A program made the translations under genes and the position numbers. Source: Corallococcus interemptor (GTDB taxonomy: Bacteria > Myxococcota > Myxococcia > Myxococcales > Myxococcaceae). From it: a stretch of 64,000 nucleotides of DNA. The notes beneath the pieces are model-generated. The model did no database searches and was not told the origin of the DNA. It saw only the letters and a program-made list of their open reading frames with translations. Where the stretch lies: contig NZ_RAWM01000001.1 of the NCBI RefSeq assembly GCF_003668875.1, positions 62,001-126,000 of the forward strand, read 5' to 3'. Below, piece by piece: positions 50,245-57,597 of this stretch. Numbering within the stretch: the stretch's first letter is position 1; each line of letters begins with the position of its first letter.

Positions 50245-50367
50245 GGGGCTCCTCGTGAACCCACGATTTGAAGCCGGTCAGCTTGACACTGGCAGCTGCA
50301 TGAATAAAGCTTTCGGGCCCTTTTTTTGGGGCAGGCCCCCTCTACCCGTCCAACGGAGCCGCAGGCT

Positions 50368-50730
50368 GTGAACCAGAAAGATCTCAAGCGTTACAAGAAG
50401 ATGCTCGAGGACAGCAAAGCGAGCCTGCTCGAAAGCGCGAAGAAGACCCTGGTGGAGGAGTCTTCGTTCGACACGGACGACCTGCCTGACGAAATCGACC
50501 AGGCCGCCTCCGAGTACACCCAGTCCATGGTCTTCCGCCTGCGGGACCGCGAGAAGTTCCTCCTGCAGAAGATCGACGGCGCCCTCAAGCGCGTGGAGGA
50601 CGGCACCTTCGGCATCTGCGAGCGCTGCGAGGAGGACATCTCCCCCAAGCGCCTGGATGCGCGTCCGGTGACGACGCTCTGCATCCGCTGCAAGGAAGAG
50701 CAGGAGAAGAAGGAAAAGTCCTACGGCTGA
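50368..50730 (+). CDS. DksA/TraR-family C4 zinc-finger transcription factor
   Basis: 120 residues from GTG 50368 (GGAG upstream). The N-terminal coiled coil is KRYKKMLEDSKASLLESAKK. Acidic FDTDDLPDEIDQAASE corresponds to the DxxDxA tip region that DksA uses in the RNA polymerase secondary channel. The zinc finger is CERCEED...CIRCKEEQ with four Cys, and GTFGICERCE is the family signature. It likely modulates rRNA and stress promoters together with ppGpp; the rel gene lies four kilobases downstream. Ended by the hairpin at 50748-50774. Confidence 0.88.
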   Translation: MNQKDLKRYKKMLEDSKASLLESAKKTLVEESSFDTDDLPDEIDQAASEYTQSMVFRLRDREKFLLQKIDGALKRVEDGTFGICERCEEDISPKRLDARPVTTLCIRCKEEQEKKEKSYG

Positions 50731-50747
50731 GGCCGTAGTGCTTCACC

Positions 50748-50774
50748 GGACCGCACGGTGTCCCCGTGCGGTCC
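50748..50774. terminator. Bidirectional hairpin between dksA-like and FHA genes
   Basis: GGACCGCACGG pairs perfectly with CCGTGCGGTCC across a five-base loop, between the convergent ends of the zinc-finger gene and the FHA gene. Confidence 0.75.
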
Positions 50775-50780
50775 GTTGCT

Positions 50781-51548
50781 TCAGACCGCCGCGGGCTGGA
50801 TCTCCACCCGCAGCAGCTGCCGGCCGATGAGGAAGTGATCGCCGTTGTCGACGAAGGTCGGCCCCGCCAGGCGGATGAAGGTGCCGTTGGACGAGCCCAC
50901 GTCGCGCACCATCAGCCGGTCTCCCCGCACCTGCAGGAGCGCATGCCGCCCGGACACGAAGCCGTCCGTGGGGAAGGCGATGTCGCCCTGCTCGCGACCC
51001 AGCAGGTTGTCCCCGTCCTTGAGCGGGAAGGCCGCGCCGCGCAGGCCGCCCTCCAGCAGCTGGATGAGCCGCAGCCGGTAGCCGGGATCCGGCGAGCCCC
51101 ACACCTGCGTGCCGCCAGGCCCCAGCGCCGCCGCCGGGATGGGCTCCAGCACCATGCGCTGGCGTCCCAGGCGCAGCTCTCCACCGGCGGGCAATTCACG
51201 CTCGTTGCGCAGGCGCACGAAGACGCCGTTGGCGCCGCCCACGTCCTCGATGGCGAGCCTTGCGCCGGAGAAGAAGAAGCGCGCCTGCACGGGCATGATG
51301 AACGGGTCGTCGGTGAGCGCGATGTCCGCCTGCTGTCCGCAGGTGAGGGTGTCGCGCTGCATGCGCACGAGCGACTCCGGGCCTCCGTCCGCGCGCACCA
51401 CGCGGATGGACACCTGCGGGCGCGACGAGATGTGCGCCACGGCCATCACCATGGTCCCGGAGCGCAGCGCCGAGCCGCAAGCTCGGCAGACAGTGGCATC
51501 CCGGGAATTCTCGGTGTCACAGCGGGGGCAATAGTCCACGGCGTCCAT
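50781..51548 (-). CDS. Zinc-ribbon plus two FHA-domain protein
   Basis: 255 residues from ATG 51548. The N-terminus is a zinc ribbon: DYCPRCDTENSRDATVCRAC. Two FHA domains follow: the first with LTCGQQADIALTDDPFIMPV and GGANGVFVRL; the second, better preserved, with LLGREQGDIAFP, VSGRHALLQV (the Ser-Gly-Arg-His core) and VGSSNGTFIRL. FHA domains bind phosphothreonine, so this is a likely substrate or reader of the Ser/Thr kinase encoded divergently 76 bases away. The first domain has MPVQAR in place of SxxH and may not bind phosphate. Confidence 0.88.
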   Translation of the reverse strand: MDAVDYCPRCDTENSRDATVCRACGSALRSGTMVMAVAHISSRPQVSIRVVRADGGPESLVRMQRDTLTCGQQADIALTDDPFIMPVQARFFFSGARLAIEDVGGANGVFVRLRNERELPAGGELRLGRQRMVLEPIPAAALGPGGTQVWGSPDPGYRLRLIQLLEGGLRGAAFPLKDGDNLLGREQGDIAFPTDGFVSGRHALLQVRGDRLMVRDVGSSNGTFIRLAGPTFVDNGDHFLIGRQLLRVEIQPAAV

Positions 51549-51624
51549 GCGAGCGTCCCTTCTAGCAGGCCCGCGCCGCGTTGGGGGGCCCGACAGCGCA
51601 CGGCTTGCTCCCCACCCGAGCGGC

Positions 51625-53343
51625 ATGGTGAAGTCCCGGCCCCACCGACTGGACGCTGACGTGTACTGCCCTTCCTGCGGCGCCGACGCCGAAGACTCCT
51701 CCCGCTACTGCCCCGCCTGCGGCGCGACGCTCCTGCGCTCGGCGGACGGCGGCGACGAATACGTGGGCAAGACGATTGCCTCCAAGTACCGGGTGGAGGC
51801 CCTCATCGGCGAGGGCGGCATGGGCAAGGTGTACCGCGCCCGTCAGCTCGCGCTGGACAAGATGGTGGTGCTGAAGGTGCTGCGCCACACGCTCTTGTCG
51901 GACGAGCGCACCGTCGCGCGCTTCCAGCGCGAGGCCAAGGCCGCAAGCCGCCTCAACCACCCCAACTCCATCAGCGTGCTGGACTTCGGCCAGGCCGACG
52001 ACGGCGCGCTCTTCATCGCGATGGAGTACGTGGCCGGGCAGGACCTGCATCAGCTCCTCAGCCGCGAGTGGCCGCTGGGCGAGGCGCGCGTGGTGCGCAT
52101 CGTCCTTCAAATCCTGAGCGCGCTGTCGGACGCGCACGGCGCGGGCGTCATCCACCGGGACCTGAAGCCCGAAAACATCATGGTGGAGCAGCGCCGCAAC
52201 GAGCCGGACTTCGTGAAGGTGCTGGACTTCGGCATCGCGAAGATCACCGACTCGCAGGACGAGGGCCCGGCCCTCACGCGCGCGGGCTTCGTGTGCGGCA
52301 CCCCCGAGTACATGTCGCCGGAGCAGGCGCGGGGCGCGGTGCTGGACCACCGCTCGGACCTGTACGCGGTGGGCGTCATCCTCTACCAGCTGATGACAGG
52401 CCTGTTGCCCTTCGAGTCCGACTCCGCGGTGGGCTTCGCCACCAAGCACCTCACCGAGGAGCCGCCCCCGCCCACGCGCCGCCGCCCGGACGCGCGCATC
52501 TCCCCGGGCATGGAGCGGCTGATCCTCCGCGTCCTGTCCAAGGACCCGGATGACCGGCCGGCCAACGCCGCGGCCTTCAAGACGGAGCTGCTCGCGGTGG
52601 ACAAGGAGCGCCGCCGCGGGGGCGCCAGCGCCAGCGCCGGTGACTCGGGCGGGCGCCGTCCGCAGCCCTCGGGCGTGCTGGCCCCCATCCCGCGCAAGTC
52701 GCAGGCCGCGCACAACTCTCCGCGCAACGACACGGGCTGGAACGACGTGACGGTGGAGGCCACCGTCCAGGGCCTGCCCCACTCGCGCACCCCGGTCTCC
52801 GCGGAGGCCACGCTCGCGCAGGAGGGCACCCGGACCGCCGTGGTCGCGCCCGCCTCCAGTGGCGGCGAGGGCATCATCCTCTTCTTCAAGGCGCTCACCA
52901 CGGTGCTGGTGCTGGGGGCGGTGGGCTTCTTCGTCTACTACTTCGGCATTGGCGCGGGCAGCGGCGCGGACAACGGCGCGTACCAGCCGCCGCAGAACGC
53001 GCCCCGTCCCATCAACGCGGGCGCGGACGTGCCGGACTACCAGCGGCAGATCCCCAGCGCCTCGCGCAACGTGGACAAGGCACGCAAGCTGACGCGCGAC
53101 GGTGACCGCGACGTGCTCAACGGCGAGCTGGGCCGCGCCACGTCCCTCTACCGCGAAGCCTTCCAGTACAACCCGGAGGCGGAGCTGGCCCTCAAGCTGG
53201 GCGAGCTGTACTGGCAGCGCGACAACACCGACGAGGCCCGCGGCTGGTGGGTGCGCCACCTGACCGACATGCCGGACTCGCGTGCGCGCGCGTACATCGA
53301 GGTCCGGCTGGGCAGCCCGGTGGCGCGTCCCTCGGCGCCCTGA
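51625..53343 (+). CDS. Membrane Ser/Thr protein kinase with zinc ribbon
   Basis: 572 residues from ATG 51625. An N-terminal zinc ribbon (VYCPSCGADAEDSSRYCPAC) precedes a Hanks-type kinase domain at about 52-325. It shows the glycine loop LIGEGGMGKVYRARQL, invariant Lys in MVVLKVLRH, VIHRDLKPENIMVEQ, VLDFGIAKI (DFG) and FVCGTPEYMSPEQA (activation segment), so it should be active. A Ser/Thr/Pro-rich linker leads to one transmembrane helix near residue 430 (VLVLGAVGFFVYYFGIG) and a periplasmic TPR-like tail with KLGELYWQRDNTDEARGWW. The zinc ribbon matches those of the two flanking FHA genes, so the three probably form one signalling module. Confidence 0.92.
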   Translation: MVKSRPHRLDADVYCPSCGADAEDSSRYCPACGATLLRSADGGDEYVGKTIASKYRVEALIGEGGMGKVYRARQLALDKMVVLKVLRHTLLSDERTVARFQREAKAASRLNHPNSISVLDFGQADDGALFIAMEYVAGQDLHQLLSREWPLGEARVVRIVLQILSALSDAHGAGVIHRDLKPENIMVEQRRNEPDFVKVLDFGIAKITDSQDEGPALTRAGFVCGTPEYMSPEQARGAVLDHRSDLYAVGVILYQLMTGLLPFESDSAVGFATKHLTEEPPPPTRRRPDARISPGMERLILRVLSKDPDDRPANAAAFKTELLAVDKERRRGGASASAGDSGGRRPQPSGVLAPIPRKSQAAHNSPRNDTGWNDVTVEATVQGLPHSRTPVSAEATLAQEGTRTAVVAPASSGGEGIILFFKALTTVLVLGAVGFFVYYFGIGAGSGADNGAYQPPQNAPRPINAGADVPDYQRQIPSASRNVDKARKLTRDGDRDVLNGELGRATSLYREAFQYNPEAELALKLGELYWQRDNTDEARGWWVRHLTDMPDSRARAYIEVRLGSPVARPSAP

Positions 53344-53461
53344 GCGCCGGCGTAGGACCGGCCCGCGGATCCGCGCTGCGGTAGCGCGTCCGTCAGCGCC
53401 CGGAGTGCTCGCGTAGGACCGGCCTGGTGATGCCCGGCCCGGTCGGGCGCGAGCCGCCCCG

Positions 53462-54661
53462 TCAGCCCAGCGTCTCCACCTGCATGACGTGCTGGCCCAG
53501 GCGGACGCGGTCGCCCGGACGCAGGGGACGCTCCGTCGCGGGCGGGATGCGCACGAAGGTGCCCAGGCCGCCGGACAGGTCCCTCAGCATGGCGCCCGTC
53601 GCCGTGGGGCTGAGCTCGCAGTGCCGGCCGGCGAGCCCCTCGTCGTTGGGGTACGCGAGGTCGCAGTGCGCCTGGCCGATGGTGAGCAGCGCCGCGGCCG
53701 TCACCACCGCGCGGCCCGCCCTGCCACCCATGTGCACCTCCTCCACGCCGTACAGCGCCTGGCCCAGCGGCACGGGCGAGCCGTACGCGGTGGGCCGGCC
53801 CGCCACGGGCGCGGGGGACTCCACGCGGCCGGTGAAGCGGAACAGCCGCTGACCGGCGCTGAAGAGGGCGCGCGGCGCCAGGGGCTCCGTGCCGGAGAAG
53901 GTGACGTAGACGCCGGACGCGCTCGACTCGTCGCGCACGAAGAGGGCGCCGTCCTTCACCAGGAAGGTGGCGTGCAGCGGCGACACGAAGACGTCATCCG
54001 GGAAGAGGATGGCCCCGCGCTGGCGGCCCACCACACAGCCCGTCACCGGCAGCTTGTAGCGCTGGCCGCGCGTCGTCCCGGCGATCACCGCCAGCCCGAA
54101 GCGCGACGCCACCGGGGCCGGACGCGCCGTGGCGCCCGTGGGCGTGGGCCCCGCGGGAGGGGGCGCGCCCGCCGGAACCGGGGCCGTGGACCCCGTGCCG
54201 CCCCGGGGCGGGAGCGCGTTGTCCGGCACGGGCGGAGGGGGGCGGGTGTTCGCGGGCGGAATGGCCGGCCCGTAGCCCGCGCGCGGCGGAGACTGGGGCG
54301 TCCCGGCGGCGGGCGGCGCGGCCCGGCGGGCCTCCACCATCAGGCCCTGGGCGGCGGTGGGCGGCGGGGTGCGCGCGGAGGGCTTGAGCCCGGGCGGCAC
54401 CGCGCTGGGCGGCGGAGGCGGCGTGGACGGCGCGACCGGCTCTCCGGGGCGCGTGAAGCTCGCGACGGCGGCGGGACGGCCAGGGCCCGTGCCAGCGGGC
54501 GTCATCGCCGGCCGGGCAGGGGGCGCGGCCGCCGGACGGGGGGCGGGCGCCGCCTCTTCCAGCGCCTGGCCGCACAGCACGCAGGTGGCCGAGCGTGGCG
54601 GGTTGTAGCCGTCACATTTCGGGCAGACCACCGGGAGCGTGGACAGCAGAAGCTGAGACAT
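53462..54661 (-). CDS. Zinc-ribbon, Pro-rich linker and two FHA-like domains protein
   Basis: 399 residues. The N-terminal zinc ribbon is VVCPKCDGYNPPRSATCVLC. A Pro/Ala-rich linker of about 150 residues leads to two FHA domains at about 180-280 and 295-399. The first has VVGRQRGAILFPDDVFVSPL and ESSASGVYVTF; the second has LTIGQAHCDLAYPNDEGLAG followed by RHCELSP and LSGGLGTFVRI. It is transcribed convergently with the kinase and divergently from rel. As with the other FHA gene it is a likely partner of the kinase. Confidence 0.85.
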   Translation of the reverse strand: MSQLLLSTLPVVCPKCDGYNPPRSATCVLCGQALEEAAPAPRPAAAPPARPAMTPAGTGPGRPAAVASFTRPGEPVAPSTPPPPPSAVPPGLKPSARTPPPTAAQGLMVEARRAAPPAAGTPQSPPRAGYGPAIPPANTRPPPPVPDNALPPRGGTGSTAPVPAGAPPPAGPTPTGATARPAPVASRFGLAVIAGTTRGQRYKLPVTGCVVGRQRGAILFPDDVFVSPLHATFLVKDGALFVRDESSASGVYVTFSGTEPLAPRALFSAGQRLFRFTGRVESPAPVAGRPTAYGSPVPLGQALYGVEEVHMGGRAGRAVVTAAALLTIGQAHCDLAYPNDEGLAGRHCELSPTATGAMLRDLSGGLGTFVRIPPATERPLRPGDRVRLGQHVMQVETLG

Positions 54662-54820
54662 GGGCAGAGGGCCAATCTAGGGGGGCGTGAAACGCCCGGT
54701 CAACGAAAGCCTCGGACGAAACTCCAATAGCGCCCGGGCTCCGGGACCCGGTGGGGCACGCGATGTTCCAGGGTAACGTTGCCCCTGCTGTTTGAGGCAG
54801 TTACGATTGTCACCGCCTCG

Positions 54821-57040
54821 ATGATTCGCCTGAACGACATCCTGCAGCGGGTTGCGTCGTACCACCCGGACCCCGACCTGGACATCATCAAGAAGGCGTA
54901 CGTCTACTCGGCCAAGGTCCATCAGGGGCAGCTCCGCAAGTCGGGAGAGCCCTACCTCATCCACCCGCTGGAGGTGGCGGGCATCCTGGCGGAGCTGAAG
55001 CTGGACGAGGCGTCCATCGTCACCGGACTCCTCCACGACACCATCGAGGACACGCTCGCCACCGCGGAGGAGCTCACGGAGCTCTTCGGCCCGGAGGTCG
55101 CCCAGCTGGTGGACGGCGTGACGAAGCTGTCCAAGTTCTCCGCGTCCGCGACGCTCTCCCAGGAGGAGAAGCAGGCGGAGAACTTCCGCAAGATGATCAT
55201 CGCGATGGCGCAGGACATCCGCGTCATCCTCGTGAAGCTGGCGGACCGCACGCACAACATGCGGACGCTGGATCACATGTCCGAGGAGAAGCAGGCCCGC
55301 ATCGGACAGGAGACGCTGGACATCTACGCGCCCCTGGCCAACCGCCTGGGCATCTCCTGGATCAAGACGGAGCTGGAGGACCTGTCCTTCCGCTACGTGA
55401 AGCCCCAGGAGTTCTTCGCGCTGGAGGAGCAGCTCAACAAGCGCAAGAAGGAGCGCGAGGCGTACATCGAGGACACCTGCGACCTGATGCGCGCCAAGCT
55501 CCAGGAGCGCGGCCTCAAGGGCGACGTCAGCGGGCGCTTCAAGCACGTCTACAGCATCTGGAAGAAGATCAAGTCGCAGGGCATCGACTTCGATCAGATC
55601 CACGACATCATCGCGTTCCGCATCATCGCGCCGTCCGTCCCCGCCTGCTACGAGGCGCTGGGCATGGTGCACCAGATGTGGAAGCCGGTGCCGGGGCGCT
55701 TCAAGGACTTCATCGCCATCCCGAAGCCCAACATGTACCAGTCCCTGCACACCACGGTGATTGGTCCGTTGAGCGAGCGCGTGGAGGTGCAGATCCGCAC
55801 CGCGGAGATGCACAAGATCGCCGAAGAGGGCATCGCCGCGCACTGGGCCTACAAGGAAGGCCGCGCGCCCATCTCCAAGGACGACGAGAAGTTCGCCTGG
55901 CTGCGCCAGCTGATGGAGTGGCAGCAGGACCTCAAGGACCCCAAGGAGTTCCTGGAGACGGTGAAGGTGGACCTCTTCACCGACGAAGTTTTTGTCTTCA
56001 CGCCCAAGGGCGACGTGCGCAGCCTGCCGCGCGGCGCGACGCCGGTGGACTTCGCGTACGCCATCCATAGCGACGTGGGCGGCCGGTGCGTGGGCGCGAA
56101 GGTGAACGGGAAGATTGTTCCCCTGCGCTACAAGCTGAAGAACGGCGACACGGTGGAGGTGCTCACCAGCCCGCAGGCGCACCCGTCCAAGGACTGGCTC
56201 ACCTTCGTCAAGACGAGCCGCGCGCAGCAGCGCATCCGCGGCTTCATCAAGCAGCAGCAGCGCGACAAGAGCCTGCAGCTGGGCCGCGAGCTGGTGGAGC
56301 GCGAGTTCAAGCGCTTCCAGCTCAACTTCAACAAGCAGATGAAGTCCGGCGAGCTCAAGAAGGTCGCCGAGGAGCTGGGCTTCCGCGTCGAGGACGATCT
56401 GCTGGTGGCGATTGGCTACGGCAAGGTGACGCCGCAGCAGCTGGTGCAGCGCATCGTGCCGCAGGAGAAGCTGGCGCAGGCGGAGCCGCCCCCGCGTCCC
56501 TCGGACAGCGGCGGGACGGGCAGCGGCGCGGGGAACAACGCCTCCATGCTGCCGGGCCTGTCGCGCATGACGGACCTGGCCAAGCGGCTCGTCGGGCGCA
56601 ACAGCCGCAGCGGCGTCCAGATTGGCGGCGTGGACGACGTGCTGGTGCGCTTCGGGCGCTGTTGCAACCCCGTTCCCGGGGACCCCATCGCGGGGTTCAT
56701 CACCCGGGGGCGGGGCGTGACGGTGCACACGGTGGGGTGTGAGAAGGCCCTGGCCACGGACCCCGAGCGGCGCGTGGACGTGTCCTGGGACGTGAAGGGC
56801 GACTTCAAGCGGCCCGTCACGCTGCGCGTGCTGACGGCGGACCGGCCGGGCCTGTTGGCGGACATCACCAACACGTTCTCCAAGAAGAGCGTCAACATCT
56901 CCCAGGCGAACTGCCGGGCCACCGGCGACGACCGGGCCGTCAACACCTTCGAGGTCACCATCTCCGACCTCAAGCAGCTGACGGACCTGATGCGCTCCAT
57001 CGAGCGGTTGACGGGCGTCTACTCGGTCGAGCGAATCTAG
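54821..57040 (+). CDS. rel: Bifunctional (p)ppGpp synthetase/hydrolase, Rel/SpoT type
   Basis: 739 residues from ATG 54821 (MIRLNDILQRV); the upstream 14 codons of the open frame are not supported. The HD hydrolase domain has HPLEVAGIL and GLLHDTIEDT (His72-Asp73). The synthetase domain has FDQIHDIIAFRII, FKDFIAIPKPNMYQSLHTTV and HWAYKEGRAP. TGS is at KVDLFTDEVFVFTPKGDV and the C-terminal ACT domain at LRVLTADRPGLLADITNTFS. An intact HD site implies both making and hydrolysing (p)ppGpp. Long Gly/Ser-rich insert near residue 565. It sets the stringent response, important in myxobacterial development. It is divergent from the FHA gene. Confidence 0.95.
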   Translation: MIRLNDILQRVASYHPDPDLDIIKKAYVYSAKVHQGQLRKSGEPYLIHPLEVAGILAELKLDEASIVTGLLHDTIEDTLATAEELTELFGPEVAQLVDGVTKLSKFSASATLSQEEKQAENFRKMIIAMAQDIRVILVKLADRTHNMRTLDHMSEEKQARIGQETLDIYAPLANRLGISWIKTELEDLSFRYVKPQEFFALEEQLNKRKKEREAYIEDTCDLMRAKLQERGLKGDVSGRFKHVYSIWKKIKSQGIDFDQIHDIIAFRIIAPSVPACYEALGMVHQMWKPVPGRFKDFIAIPKPNMYQSLHTTVIGPLSERVEVQIRTAEMHKIAEEGIAAHWAYKEGRAPISKDDEKFAWLRQLMEWQQDLKDPKEFLETVKVDLFTDEVFVFTPKGDVRSLPRGATPVDFAYAIHSDVGGRCVGAKVNGKIVPLRYKLKNGDTVEVLTSPQAHPSKDWLTFVKTSRAQQRIRGFIKQQQRDKSLQLGRELVEREFKRFQLNFNKQMKSGELKKVAEELGFRVEDDLLVAIGYGKVTPQQLVQRIVPQEKLAQAEPPPRPSDSGGTGSGAGNNASMLPGLSRMTDLAKRLVGRNSRSGVQIGGVDDVLVRFGRCCNPVPGDPIAGFITRGRGVTVHTVGCEKALATDPERRVDVSWDVKGDFKRPVTLRVLTADRPGLLADITNTFSKKSVNISQANCRATGDDRAVNTFEVTISDLKQLTDLMRSIERLTGVYSVERI

Positions 57041-57120
57041 CCCCGGCCTGTGCTACAGCGCGCGGCGGACCCGCGGCCCCGTTTCGCTTCAGGGGGCCGC
57101 CTCAACGCGAGGTGTGCTGC

Positions 57121-57507
57121 ATGGCGCGCAAGGCAATCCACTCCGACGACGCCCCCAAGGCGATTGGCCCCTACTCCCAGGCCGTGCAGGTGGACGCCGG
57201 GAAGATGACGTTCCTGTCCGGCCAGATTCCCCTGGACCCCAAGACGATGGAGATGGTCACCGGCGACGTCGTCGCGCAGGCCGAGCAGGTGATGAAGAAC
57301 CTGAAGGCCGTGCTCGCCGCCAGCGGCCTGGACTTCAGCCACGTCGTGCGCTGCACCATCTTCCTCACCGACCTGGGTGACTTCGCCAAGGTGAACGAGG
57401 TCTACGGCCGCTCCTTCACGGGCGCCCCGCCGGCCCGCGCCACCGTGCAGGTGTCCGCGCTGCCGCGCGGCTCCAAGGTGGAGATCGACGCCATCGCCGT
57501 GTCCTGA
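57121..57507 (+). CDS. ridA: RidA family enamine/imine deaminase
   Basis: 128 residues from ATG 57121; two upstream Cys-Cys-containing codons are left out. Family motifs are KAIGPYSQAV, FLSGQIPLDP, LAASGLDFSHVVRCTIFLTD, and GAPPARATVQVSALPRG, with the catalytic Arg in PPARATV. It hydrolyses reactive 2-aminoacrylate-type enamines formed by PLP enzymes. It lies 80 bases after rel, probably expressed from its own or the rel promoter. Ended by the hairpin at 57537-57573. Confidence 0.93.
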   Translation: MARKAIHSDDAPKAIGPYSQAVQVDAGKMTFLSGQIPLDPKTMEMVTGDVVAQAEQVMKNLKAVLAASGLDFSHVVRCTIFLTDLGDFAKVNEVYGRSFTGAPPARATVQVSALPRGSKVEIDAIAVS

Positions 57508-57536
57508 CGGAAGCCTGTCAGACGCGTAGAAACACG

Positions 57537-57573
57537 AAGGCCGCCGGTTCCCGCTGTGGGAGCCGACGGCCTT
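57537..57573. terminator. Bidirectional hairpin between ridA and the DsbA-type gene
   Basis: AAGGCCG-C-CGGTTCCC pairs with GGGAGCCG-A-CGGCCTT (one mismatch, one G-U) across a four-base loop, in the 90-base gap between the convergent genes. Confidence 0.65.
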
Positions 57574-57597
57574 GTGCATTTCAGCAGCGCGGGAGGA

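Noticed and set aside
53344-53461. Repeated CGTAGGACCGGCC in the kinase-FHA gap
   Set aside because: Two short copies in G+C-rich sequence; no array, no pairing with other copies, too small to call a repeat family.
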